A stretch of 22,521 nt of DNA from Pseudomonadota bacterium. GTDB taxonomy: Bacteria > Pseudomonadota > Gammaproteobacteria > Halothiobacillales > Halothiobacillaceae. Numbering within the stretch: position 1 is the first letter of the stretch; each line of letters opens with the position of its first letter. The position numbers were made by a program, and so were the translations under genes. Below are positions 1-7,381 of the stretch, in pieces. Location of the stretch: positions 1 through 22,521 of the forward strand of contig JAJYPA010000078.1 of the NCBI GenBank assembly GCA_021795795.1, read 5' to 3'. Under the pieces are notes generated by a model. The model was not told where the DNA came from. It ran no database searches and worked only from the letters and a program-made list of their open reading frames with translations.

Positions 1-68
1 CGAACGACTTGTTTACGCCGTTCATGCAACTGCTCCAGGGTTTGAAATCTTGCATCTTCTTTATCCAT
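1..68 (-). CDS. Partial transposase N-terminus, probably IS630 family
   Basis: An ATG at 68 (minus strand) opens a frame that continues off the left edge, giving 23 residues that begin MDKEDARFQTLEQLHERRKQ. I recognise this charged, helical start (LEQLHERRKQVV) from IS630-type transposases, where it precedes a helix-turn-helix; that is a memory-based match to a short stretch. No Shine-Dalgarno is evident upstream of the ATG. The outer end of the insertion sequence should lie somewhere in 69-211, before the end of the acyl-CoA synthetase gene, but I could not identify a terminal repeat there. The gene is cut by the window edge, so intactness cannot be judged. Confidence 0.5.
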   Translation of the reverse strand, partial: MDKEDARFQTLEQLHERRKQVV

Positions 69-211
69 GCAAATAAAGACAAAACCCGTTAACAAAAGTT
101 CAATCTTCTATGTTCCGGATCAATAAGCAAAGGAGATGCTCCAGCTTCAATCCAATAACTTTGCTGCACTCAGTCCTTGTAACCGCCCTGGAATATATCA
201 GTCCGAAAGAC

Positions 212-2914
212 TTACAAGCGCCGCGAGATCCGGATGGCGTCCTTATCGGATTCAAGCACCTGCTCGCTGAACCCCGTTCGGGCCGCAAGTTGCCGCATGG
301 GTTCGTTTTGCAACAAAACGTCCCCGAACAAATACCGCACGACACGCCGTCGGGCGTAATCGATGAGCATTTCGAGCAGATGACTGCCAAGGCCACGCCC
401 GTGCCACTCGTCCGCCACCACCAGGGCAAATTCGGCGCTTTCACCATCCGGCTCCAGGCTGTATCGCGTCACGCCGACTTCCACCTCTTCACCGCCCTCT
501 GGTGCGTACAAGGCAATGAAGGCCATTTCGCGGTCGTAGTCGATCTGGGTGAATCTGACCAGCATCTCGGGTGTGAGTTCGTTCAGCATCCGCATGAAAC
601 GAAAATACCGCGTTTCCTCTGATAACCCGCGTACGAAACGCTGCTCGATCTCGGCATCTTCGGGTCGAATGGGACGCACCTTGATGACCTGACCGTTATC
701 CAGCACGATCTCTCTTTGGAACGAAGCCGGATAGGGATGGATCGCCAGATGGGCATAGGGTTCCTGAATCGGCATGCGTTCGGTCAGTTCAATCCGGGCA
801 TCCACGGCCACGACAGACAACTCACCGGCCAGGAGCGGATTGATATCAATACCAGCCACCTCGGGCAACTCACAGACCAGCTCGGAAACCTGCATCAGAA
901 TTTGATCCAATGACTTTCGATCGACGGCAGGCGCATCACGGAACGGACCGAGCATCCGGGCCGCATGGGTCTGCGCGATCAATCGATCGATCAACAAGCC
1001 ATTCAAAGGAGGTAGCGCAAGCGCCCGATCACGCAACACTTCCACGGCAATGCCACCCATGCCGAAGGCGATGACCGGACCGAAGACCGGATCACGCGTC
1101 ACGCCCAGCAGCAATTCACGGGCATGACCGACCTCTGCCATCTGCTCCACCGTAATCCCTTCGATTTGCGCCTCGGGATGTTGTGCCCGAACACGATCGA
1201 GCATCTCCTGGGCCTGTTGCCGCGTGGTTTGCACACTGCGCACATTCAAACGCACGCCGCCAACATCGGTTTTGTGCGTCAACGTCGGCGCACTGATTTT
1301 CAGGGCAACCGGGAACCCGAGCGACTCGGCCGCCAGCATGGCTTCGTCCGCATCTCGCGCCAGAATCGTTTGCGTGGTGGGAATATGGAACGCATTGAGA
1401 ATCGCCTTGGACTCTCGCGTGGTAAGCACCTTGCGACCTGCGCTGCGCGCCGCGGCCAGAATCATTCTCGCGCCAGCAACATCCGGATATTGTTCAGCCA
1501 GGGCTGGACCCGGCGTCTGCATCAGCACCTGCTGATTACGTCGATGCGCCAGCAAGTAGGAAAGCGCCTCGACTGCCGTTTCCGGTGAACGAAACTGCGG
1601 GATATTCGCGGCATCGAACATGTCACGAGCCTCGTTCACCAGCTTTTCACCCATCCAGCAGGCAAGAACCGGCTTTTTATATCCCGTTTGGGATTTGACC
1701 ACATCGATCACGGCCTGGGCACAGGCGGTCGGATCGGTCATGGCCTGTGGTGTGAGCATCACGATGATCATATCCACGCCCGGATCTGCCAACGAAAGGC
1801 GCAACGCCGTCTCGTAGCGCTCGGCCGTCGCGTCCCCGATGATGTCCATCGGGTTGCCGTGCGACCAGGTCGCGGGCAATGCTGCATTCAGTGCGGTAAA
1901 GGTTGCGTCACTCAATTTTGCCAAAGGCACGTTCAGATCGGCCGCCCGATCGGTGGCCATCACGCCCGGCCCGCCGCCATTGGTGAGAATCAGGAGCTGA
2001 TCGCCCCGCAAGCCGAGGCCGCTGGCCAGTATCTGTGCGGCTGAAAACCACTGGGTAATGCGTTCGACCCGAACGACACCAGCCCGCGTGAGCGCCGCGT
2101 CGAACACATCGTCCGCACCGATCAACGCCCCTGTATGGGTTGCTGCCGCTTTTGAACCGGCCGCGTGACGCGCCGATTTGAGCACGATCACAGGTTTCAT
2201 GCGCGCCGCGGCCCGCAAGCCACTCAAAAAGTGGCGGGCGTCCTTAATGCCTTCGATGTAAAGCAAAATGCCGGTGGTTTGCGTATCCAGCGCCAGATAA
2301 TCCAGCAAGTCACCAAAGTCGAGGTCTGCCGCATCGCCTGTCGAGGCAATAGCGGAGAACCCGACTCCGCGGCTTTGTGCCCAATCCAGCACCGCCGTAA
2401 CCAGAGCGCCCGATTGCGACACCAGTGCCAGCTTACCGGGCAGTGCCTGATTGTGGCTGAATGTCGCATTCAGGCCGATACCGGGGCGCATCACACCCAG
2501 ACAGTTCGGCCCCATCAGACGCATACCGAACTGCTGCGCCAATTCCAGACTCTCGCGCATCAGTCGCTTGCCTTCGGAACGGTCGGCTTCCCCGCCTTCA
2601 CCAAACCCCGCGGAGAGAATCACTGCAGACTTCACGCCCGCCATACCGCATTGCCGGAGAATACCCGGAACAGAAACAGATGGCGTCGCAATGACGGCCA
2701 AATCAACCGGCTGATCGAGGTGCAGAAGATCCGGCACGCAAGGCAGACCCTGAACCTGCGTGTACTTGGGATTGACCGGGACAATCGCCCCCTTGAATCC
2801 CGCCTCCACCAGATTCGCGAGTACCATGGTGCCCACGGCGCCCTCGCGCTCACTGGCGCCGAAAACGGCCACGCCTCGCGGATTGAACATCGGTTGGAGA
2901 ATATGCCCTGCCAT
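212..2914 (-). CDS. Pat/PatZ-like protein: NDP-forming acyl-CoA synthetase domains fused to GNAT protein acetyltransferase
   Basis: The 900-residue protein has the three-part layout of the Pat/PatZ (YfiQ) lysine acetyltransferases. Residues 5-135 form a CoA-binding Rossmann-type domain (NPRGVAVFGAS), followed by succinyl-CoA-ligase-like domains to about 460. An ATP-grasp domain spans about 490-710 (SLGFPVALKISAP, FGPVIAFGMGG, GIDINPLLAG). A C-terminal GNAT domain spans about 740-895, with the acetyl-CoA loop HGRGLGSHLL near 838. Pat proteins acetylate lysines of metabolic enzymes such as acetyl-CoA synthetase. The motif THTGALIG carries His260, which aligns by motif with the phospho-histidine of active ADP-forming synthetases, so synthetase activity may be retained (inference). 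The start at 2914 is chosen because AGAGG lies 8 nt upstream; an in-frame ATG at 2989 would put the N-terminus inside a mobile repeat. The gene is divergent from a deacetylase-like gene. Confidence 0.88.
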   Translation of the reverse strand: MAGHILQPMFNPRGVAVFGASEREGAVGTMVLANLVEAGFKGAIVPVNPKYTQVQGLPCVPDLLHLDQPVDLAVIATPSVSVPGILRQCGMAGVKSAVILSAGFGEGGEADRSEGKRLMRESLELAQQFGMRLMGPNCLGVMRPGIGLNATFSHNQALPGKLALVSQSGALVTAVLDWAQSRGVGFSAIASTGDAADLDFGDLLDYLALDTQTTGILLYIEGIKDARHFLSGLRAAARMKPVIVLKSARHAAGSKAAATHTGALIGADDVFDAALTRAGVVRVERITQWFSAAQILASGLGLRGDQLLILTNGGGPGVMATDRAADLNVPLAKLSDATFTALNAALPATWSHGNPMDIIGDATAERYETALRLSLADPGVDMIIVMLTPQAMTDPTACAQAVIDVVKSQTGYKKPVLACWMGEKLVNEARDMFDAANIPQFRSPETAVEALSYLLAHRRNQQVLMQTPGPALAEQYPDVAGARMILAAARSAGRKVLTTRESKAILNAFHIPTTQTILARDADEAMLAAESLGFPVALKISAPTLTHKTDVGGVRLNVRSVQTTRQQAQEMLDRVRAQHPEAQIEGITVEQMAEVGHARELLLGVTRDPVFGPVIAFGMGGIAVEVLRDRALALPPLNGLLIDRLIAQTHAARMLGPFRDAPAVDRKSLDQILMQVSELVCELPEVAGIDINPLLAGELSVVAVDARIELTERMPIQEPYAHLAIHPYPASFQREIVLDNGQVIKVRPIRPEDAEIEQRFVRGLSEETRYFRFMRMLNELTPEMLVRFTQIDYDREMAFIALYAPEGGEEVEVGVTRYSLEPDGESAEFALVVADEWHGRGLGSHLLEMLIDYARRRVVRYLFGDVLLQNEPMRQLAARTGFSEQVLESDKDAIRISRRL

Positions 2915-2950
2915 TAACTCATCCTCTTGTTGCATGGATTGCTGAATATA

Positions 2951-3103
2951 GGGCGCCTCCAAAAACCTTTCGAGGCGCCCGTGCACCACATGGATGTGGT
3001 GCCGCGCAATCGCGAAAGCGATTGAAATAGCGAGAGTTCGTTGCGGGTTTCCCGCAATAAACGTCCTCGAAAAATCCCGAGGACGGGGTTTTCCGAGGTA
3101 CCC
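2951..3103 (+). mobile_element. Hairpin-array MITE-like repeat, copy 1
   Basis: This 153-bp element fills half of the 312-bp gap between the divergent Pat-like and deacetylase genes. Five perfect hairpins follow one another: 2951-2959/2972-2980 (9 bp), 2983-2990/2995-3002 (8 bp), 3007-3013/3018-3024 (7 bp, GAAA loop), 3041-3047/3051-3057 (7 bp) and 3062-3069/3078-3085 (8 bp). The ends are imperfect inverted repeats: GGGCGCCTCCAAAAACC on the left against GGGTACCTCGGAAAACCCC as the reverse complement of the right end. TATA flanks both sides (2947-2950 and 3104-3107), as expected for a 4-bp (or TA) target duplication. It has no coding capacity. Related copies lie at 16888-17041 and 18755-18978. 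The strand shown is the one on which the third loop reads as a GNRA tetraloop. Confidence 0.8.
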
Positions 3104-3149
3104 TATAGGATCACGCCCGGCCCGTAAACGGCTTCATCCGCGCGTTATC

Positions 3150-3178
3150 TTGCTCTGATCGATGCGCCCGCGCAAAAT
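3150..3178 (+). promoter_or_regulatory. Possible sigma70-type promoter for the deacetylase-like gene
   Basis: TTGCTC (3150-3155) and CAAAAT (3173-3178) are separated by 17 bp and lie 48 bp upstream of the ATG at 3227. The match to the consensus is modest (about 4 of 6 at -10), so this is only a candidate. Confidence 0.25.
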
Positions 3179-3226
3179 AGATTCACACGATCACCACCCA
3201 CGATAAACATCCAGGATGGCAACCCG

Positions 3227-4159
3227 ATGAATCTTGCCTATATCACGCATCCCGATTGCCTGCTGCACAGCAATGGCCTGATCGGGGGTGTGCCGCATCC
3301 GGAAAACCAACGACGCCTCACCGAAATCCAGGATCATCTGATCGCCCAGGGCATCGAACCCTGGCTGGTTCATCTGACCGCACCGGCTGCCACCAAGGAG
3401 CAACTCTGCCTCGCCCATGAACGGGCGTATGTCGAAGATGTTTTTCAGAATGCGCCGGAGGTTGGCGGTTTTTTGTACGATCAGGATGTCGTGCTCATGC
3501 CACACACCCTTTCCGCCGCACGTCATGCCGCAGGAAGCGGTATTGCCGCCGTCGACTGGGTCATGGCCCAGCCGAACCGACGCGCCTTCTGCGCCATCCG
3601 TCCACCGGGGCATCATGCAGGAAAACACAAAGCAGCCGGATTCTGCCTGTTCAACAATGCGGCTATCGCCTGCTGTCACGCACTGGCAAATACTGGACTC
3701 GACCGGGTGGCCATTGTTGATTTCGATGTTCACCACGGTGATGGCACGGAAGATATCGTGGCGGGCGACGAACGCATCCTGTTCTGTTCGAGCTTTCAGC
3801 ACCCGTTCTACCCGTATAGCGGCGTCCCGCCCTCTGGCGACAACTGCCTGCCTGTTCCTTTGCCTCAAGGTACCCGGGGCGACACCTGGCGCAGCGGCGT
3901 ATCAGCGGCTTGGTTCGACCGACTCGATGCCTTCGCACCCCAACTGATTGTCATCTCGGCAGGCTTTGACGGTCACCTGCTCGATGATATGGGCGGTTGG
4001 GGGCTGGTTGAAGCCGACTATGAATGGCTGACACATGAATTGGTACACATCGCCGACCGCCATGCCCAAGGCAGAATCATCTCCTTGCTGGAAGGAGGCT
4101 ATGAACCGCACGCGCTGGCCCGCAGCGTGGCCGCGCATATCACGGCATTACAGGCTTGA
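3227..4159 (+). CDS. Histone deacetylase family protein (zinc-dependent, class II/AcuC-like)
   Basis: The 310-residue protein has the full active site of the arginase/deacetylase-fold amidohydrolases. The His pair is in RPPGHHAG (His129, His130), the zinc ligands are in VDFDVHHGDGT (Asp167, His169) and SAGFDGH (Asp248), and the catalytic Tyr is in EGGY (Tyr292). These positions match HDLP closely. It fills the usual family length with no truncation and no signal peptide, so it should act in the cytoplasm. Bacterial members remove acetyl groups from protein lysines (AcuC) or act on small acetylated amines, and the sequence does not settle which. Its divergent placement beside a Pat-type acetyltransferase favours protein deacetylation (inference). 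AGGA about 10 nt before the ATG supports the start. Confidence 0.9.
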   Translation: MNLAYITHPDCLLHSNGLIGGVPHPENQRRLTEIQDHLIAQGIEPWLVHLTAPAATKEQLCLAHERAYVEDVFQNAPEVGGFLYDQDVVLMPHTLSAARHAAGSGIAAVDWVMAQPNRRAFCAIRPPGHHAGKHKAAGFCLFNNAAIACCHALANTGLDRVAIVDFDVHHGDGTEDIVAGDERILFCSSFQHPFYPYSGVPPSGDNCLPVPLPQGTRGDTWRSGVSAAWFDRLDAFAPQLIVISAGFDGHLLDDMGGWGLVEADYEWLTHELVHIADRHAQGRIISLLEGGYEPHALARSVAAHITALQA

Positions 4160-4200
4160 ACCCTATAGTCGCCGAACCCGATGAGGATGACGAAATGGTA

Positions 4201-4237
4201 ATCCTAAGCCGCCTGCCTCAATCAACCGATTTAGGAT
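4201..4237. repeat. Inverted repeat ATCCTAA/TTAGGAT upstream of uppP
   Basis: A perfect 7-bp inverted repeat (4201-4207 and 4231-4237) with a 23-nt spacer lies in the 123-bp gap between the deacetylase-like gene and uppP. There is no T-tract, so it does not look like an intrinsic terminator. It could be an operator or chance. Confidence 0.3.
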
Positions 4238-4282
4238 AAGCTACCGGGCTTGTTTTGCCTGCCTATTGTTGAGGTGTCTAAC

Positions 4283-5083
4283 ATGATGTTGCCCGACTGG
4301 CTCACCGCCGCCGTTCTTGGTCTGGTTGAAGGTGCCACAGAATTCTTGCCGATTTCATCCACCGGCCATTTGATCATTGCCGCGGATTTTCTGGGTTATA
4401 CGGGCGATGGCGCCAAGGTATTCGAGATTTTCATCCAGCTGGGCGCGATTCTGGCGGTGATGTGGTTTTATCGGCAAAAACTGACAACCGTGCTGGTGGG
4501 CCTGCCGCGTGAGCGCAGCGCACAAAAATTCACCCTGAATCTGATTGTGGCCTTCATCCCCGCCGTCATTATCGGGCTGGCAACGCACAGCTACATCAAA
4601 GCGCATCTGTTCAACCCGCTGTTTGTGGCCGTTGCCTTGATTATCGGCGGGTTCATTATTTTACTGGTCGAACGGTTCGCGCCCGCGCCGCGTATCCACC
4701 ATGTCGATGACATGAGCTGGAAAGATGCACTCAAAGTCGGCGTGGCGCAGTGCTTTGCGCTGATTCCGGGCACGTCCCGTTCCGGCTCGACCATCATGGG
4801 CGGCATGATGTTCGGCCTGTCGCGGACCACGGCGACCGAGTTCTCATTTTTCCTGGCCATCCCGACCATGCTCGCCGCCACGCTGTTCGACCTGATCAAA
4901 CACATGCACCTGCTGCATCCCGAAGACATCCACATGATGATCATCGGGTTCATTGCCGCATTCATTTCCGGCCTGGTGTTTGTGAACATGCTGCTGCACT
5001 ACATCAGCAAACACACCTTCAAAGGCTTTGCCTATTACCGGATTCTCTTCGGCGCGCTGGTGCTCTGGTACTTCTGGCCCTGA
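4283..5083 (+). CDS. uppP: Undecaprenyl-diphosphatase (UppP/BacA)
   Basis: This integral membrane enzyme dephosphorylates undecaprenyl diphosphate to recycle the lipid carrier for peptidoglycan and other envelope polymers, and it confers bacitracin tolerance. The 266-residue length is typical. Both signature regions are intact: EGATEFLPISSTGH (residues 16-29, with Glu16, Glu20 and His29) and PGTSRSGST (162-170, with Arg166). The rest is a run of hydrophobic helices. The ATG at 4283 is preferred over an upstream in-frame ATG at 4250 because GAGG precedes it by 8 nt and the family normally begins just before the first helix. It lies downstream of the deacetylase-like gene on the same strand, with no evident functional link. 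Confidence 0.95.
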   Translation: MMLPDWLTAAVLGLVEGATEFLPISSTGHLIIAADFLGYTGDGAKVFEIFIQLGAILAVMWFYRQKLTTVLVGLPRERSAQKFTLNLIVAFIPAVIIGLATHSYIKAHLFNPLFVAVALIIGGFIILLVERFAPAPRIHHVDDMSWKDALKVGVAQCFALIPGTSRSGSTIMGGMMFGLSRTTATEFSFFLAIPTMLAATLFDLIKHMHLLHPEDIHMMIIGFIAAFISGLVFVNMLLHYISKHTFKGFAYYRILFGALVLWYFWP

Positions 5084-5122
5084 TTTTCTAACGCGCTTAA
5101 TGCGCAAAAAGAAATGATCAAT

Positions 5123-5788
5123 TCAGGACGCCGCTTTATCCTCGGCTGGTACCTTGATTGGCGACTGAGTTGACGCCAGACGAAGTTCACTACGTGCCTG
5201 GCGAACAATGCTCCAACCGGCGGAAATCGCCAGCCATGACATGATCAGCGCCACAATCAAATCCGGCCATCGGCTGTCGGTGCCGAAAACACCCAGTGCC
5301 GCAAGCAAAACGGCTATGTTGCCCAAGGCATCATTGCGGCTGCACAGCCAGACTGAGCGGCTGTTCGCGTCACCATTACGAAAGACATACAGCATCACCG
5401 CAACGCCGCCATTGCTCAACAGCGCAAGCAAGGCAATCGCCCCCATGACAATGGGTTCTGGTGTGATGCCCCACGCAGCCGACCAAACGGCATGACCGGC
5501 GATGAACACCCCAAACAACAGCATCGACGTGCCTTTCACCCACGCAGCGCGAGAACGCCATAATGCCCCCAGCGACAATACGGCCAAGGAAATGCCATAG
5601 TTCGCCGCATCGCTGGCAAAGTCCACGGAATCGGCCAATAGGGAAACCGAATGCGCTTGCAATCCGCCCACGATCTCGATCAGAAACATGGCCAAATTCA
5701 CCACGAGCGCAATCCATAATGCGCGCCGAAATGGCCCTTCTTTCGGTGGTGGCAGTTGGCAAGAATCAGAGTGGCAACAACCAGCCAT
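5123..5788 (-). CDS. Cation diffusion facilitator family metal transporter
   Basis: The 221-residue protein consists of six predicted transmembrane helices and lacks the usual cytoplasmic C-terminal metal-sensing domain of longer CDF exporters. The short N-terminus is rich in Cys and His (MAGCCHSDSC). Transmembrane helix 2 has LLADSVDFASD, giving a DxxxD pair (Asp56, Asp60). Helix 5 has SRNDALGN, so the usual HxxxD is replaced by DxxxN (Asp153, Asn157), which may alter metal preference. CDF proteins export divalent cations by proton antiport. The gene is expressed from a MerR-type promoter, and the divergent regulator has the three cysteines of Cd/Pb/Zn sensors, so export of a soft divalent metal is likely; the exact ion is unknown. 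AGAGG 7 nt before the ATG supports the start. Confidence 0.85.
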   Translation of the reverse strand: MAGCCHSDSCQLPPPKEGPFRRALWIALVVNLAMFLIEIVGGLQAHSVSLLADSVDFASDAANYGISLAVLSLGALWRSRAAWVKGTSMLLFGVFIAGHAVWSAAWGITPEPIVMGAIALLALLSNGGVAVMLYVFRNGDANSRSVWLCSRNDALGNIAVLLAALGVFGTDSRWPDLIVALIMSWLAISAGWSIVRQARSELRLASTQSPIKVPAEDKAAS

Positions 5789-5820
5789 GCTTTTTCCTCT
5801 TGTGGTTTAATGAGGGATGC

Positions 5821-5851
5821 AGTAAAAACCCTGAAGCGGCTTCAGAGTCAA
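5821..5851 (-). promoter_or_regulatory. MerR-type promoter and operator driving the CDF transporter
   Basis: On the minus strand TTGACT (-35, 5846-5851) and TTTACT (-10, 5821-5826) are separated by 19 bp instead of 17. The spacer holds the dyad CTGAAG-N3-CTTCAG (5831-5845). An over-long spacer carrying a dyad is the hallmark of promoters that MerR regulators untwist to activate. It lies 33 bp from the transporter start and just upstream of the merR-like gene on the other strand, so it probably also mediates control of the regulator. Confidence 0.75.
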
Positions 5852-5866
5852 GTGGGGCAGAATGTC

Positions 5867-6271
5867 ATGAAACAGTGGCGGATAGGCGGGGTCGCAAAAC
5901 AGACCGGTTTAACGGTCGAAACCCTGCGTTATTACGAAAAACTCGGCTTGTTGTCACCACCCGCACGGACGGCGCAGGGGTATCGGTTGTATGACAAGTG
6001 GCACTTGGGCGAATTGGCTTTTATCCGTCATTGCCGAGCACTGGATATGTCGCTGGACGACATCGCCAGCTTGCAGCAGGCGCAGCGTAATCCAGCGGAC
6101 GATTGCCGCCGCATCGATCATTTGCTGTCAAAGCACCTCGAAGCCGTGCATGCACGCATTCTGGCCTTGCAGTCGCTGGAAATGCAATTGCGCGCACTGA
6201 GTTTGCAATGCGATGCCCGCGGCCGTTCGATACGCGAATGCGGCATTTTGCGCGCATTGAAGAACGATTGA
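5867..6271 (+). CDS. MerR family metal-responsive regulator (CadR/PbrR/ZntR-like)
   Basis: The 134-residue protein begins with the winged-helix DNA-binding domain typical of MerR proteins (RIGGVAKQTGLTVETLRYYE, then GLLSPPART and GYRLY). A long dimerisation helix follows, with a short C-terminal metal loop. Cys80 (in DDCRRID), Cys115 and Cys125 (in ECGILRAL) occupy the positions of the metal-binding cysteines of CadR, PbrR and ZntR, pointing to Cd, Pb or Zn sensing. It should activate the divergent CDF transporter through the dyad at 5831-5845. The start at 5867 gives the standard family N-terminus and has GGGG upstream. It ends 7 bp from the convergent nusB stop. Confidence 0.9.
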   Translation: MKQWRIGGVAKQTGLTVETLRYYEKLGLLSPPARTAQGYRLYDKWHLGELAFIRHCRALDMSLDDIASLQQAQRNPADDCRRIDHLLSKHLEAVHARILALQSLEMQLRALSLQCDARGRSIRECGILRALKND

Positions 6272-6278
6272 TTTAAAA

Positions 6279-6869
6279 TTATGCGCGTGGCTCGGCAGTG
6301 CGCACCCGGTCCGCCAACCTATCCAGTACGCCATTGATGTATTTGTGGCTATCCGTTGCGCCGTACAGCTTGGCCATTTCCACCGCTTCATTGATGGCCA
6401 CCGCACGCGGGATTTCCGGCGTGTGAATCAATTCGAACGCGCCAAGACGCAAGATCGCCTGCTCGATCGGATCGATTTCCGCAAGCGGGCGATCCAGCAA
6501 GGGTGAGTAGGCCTCGTCAAGCGATTCCTCGTTCGCCGACACACCGCGTACGATTCTACGGAACAGTTCCAGATCGACCTTGAGCATGAAGGCATCCTCC
6601 ATGAACTGCGCATCCAGCAAATCGACGGGTGTATGGTTCAGGATTTGTTGATACAACGCTTGAACAGCCCGCTCGCGAGCCCAGCGCCAGCGCTTCTTCG
6701 GCGATGGCTTGCGGGGCGGGTGGCTTGATCTGGATTTCGACCTGGATTTCGACATGGCAGGTACTGCCTCTTCCTGCGCCGCATCATCGGATACGGGATC
6801 ACAAGCACCTACAGAATCAGCTAAGGACGCCTTCGATTGTTCCCAGGGGAATTCAGAGAGTTTAGTCAC
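6279..6869 (-). CDS. nusB: Transcription antitermination factor NusB, with a possible N-terminal extension
   Basis: The C-terminal 140 residues are a standard NusB fold ([18 protein letters not shown] start, [48 protein letters not shown]). NusB binds boxA RNA with NusE to support antitermination of rRNA operons. Two starts are possible. A GTG at 6869 overlaps the ribH stop as GTGA, gives 196 residues with an acidic then Ser/Arg/Lys-rich tail of about 50 residues, and suggests translational coupling. An ATG at 6755 gives 158 residues, closer to the usual length, with AGGAAGAGG upstream. Position at the end of a rib cluster is the normal ribH-nusB arrangement. Confidence 0.92.
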   Translation of the reverse strand: MTKLSEFPWEQSKASLADSVGACDPVSDDAAQEEAVPAMSKSRSKSRSSHPPRKPSPKKRWRWARERAVQALYQQILNHTPVDLLDAQFMEDAFMLKVDLELFRRIVRGVSANEESLDEAYSPLLDRPLAEIDPIEQAILRLGAFELIHTPEIPRAVAINEAVEMAKLYGATDSHKYINGVLDRLADRVRTAEPRA

Positions 6870-7357
6870 TCGATATGATCCAGTTGCTTGACAAGATTGA
6901 CCATCTCAATGGCCGTGGCGGCGGCTTCGCTGCCTTTGTTGCCTGCTTTGGTGCCGGCACGCTCAATCGATTGCTCGATGGTGTCGGTCGTCAATACACC
7001 AAAGATGACGGGCAAGTCGAAGTCCATGGCCACAGCGGCAATACCTTTGGCCGCTTCGCCGGCAACGTAATCGAAATGCGCTGTGGATCCCCGGATCACC
7101 GCACCTAGACAAATGATTGCATCAAAACGTTCACTGGCCGCGGCGCGTTGGGCAACCAAGGGGAGCTCGTATGCACCCGGCACCTTGATCAGAGTGATGG
7201 CGTCAGTCGGCACACCCGAACGCTTGAGGGTATCGATAGCGCCTTCGACCAGACGATCCACAATGAAGGCATTCCATCGTGTGGACAGAATGGCGTAACG
7301 CGCCTCGCCAGTGGCGGTCAGTCCGCCTTCAATTATCTTAATTCCGGCCATACTCAT
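6866..7357 (-). CDS. ribH: 6,7-dimethyl-8-ribityllumazine synthase
   Basis: RibH condenses 5-amino-6-ribitylamino-uracil with 3,4-dihydroxy-2-butanone 4-phosphate, the penultimate step of riboflavin synthesis. The 163-residue protein has all family landmarks: the aromatic ring-stacking motif STRWNAF (residues 25-31), GAYELPL (61-67), and [14 protein letters not shown] (85-98) with the catalytic His94. Length is normal for the icosahedral or pentameric lumazine synthases. GGGAG lies 7 nt before the ATG at 7357. It follows ribB by 24 bp and overlaps nusB by 4 nt, consistent with one transcript. Confidence 0.96.
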   Translation of the reverse strand: MSMAGIKIIEGGLTATGEARYAILSTRWNAFIVDRLVEGAIDTLKRSGVPTDAITLIKVPGAYELPLVAQRAAASERFDAIICLGAVIRGSTAHFDYVAGEAAKGIAAVAMDFDLPVIFGVLTTDTIEQSIERAGTKAGNKGSEAAATAIEMVNLVKQLDHIE

Positions 7358-7381
7358 TCTTTTGCTCCCACGATCAATTTG

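Noticed and set aside
2915..2989. Upstream ATG at 2989 as the start of the Pat-like protein
   Set aside because: It would place the first residues inside the hairpin-array repeat; the ATG at 2914 has AGAGG well spaced upstream and gives the usual N-terminus.
5090..5110. GCGC-TTAAT-GCGC hairpin as a terminator between uppP and the CDF gene
   Set aside because: The stem is only 4-5 bp and there is no T-tract after it on either strand.
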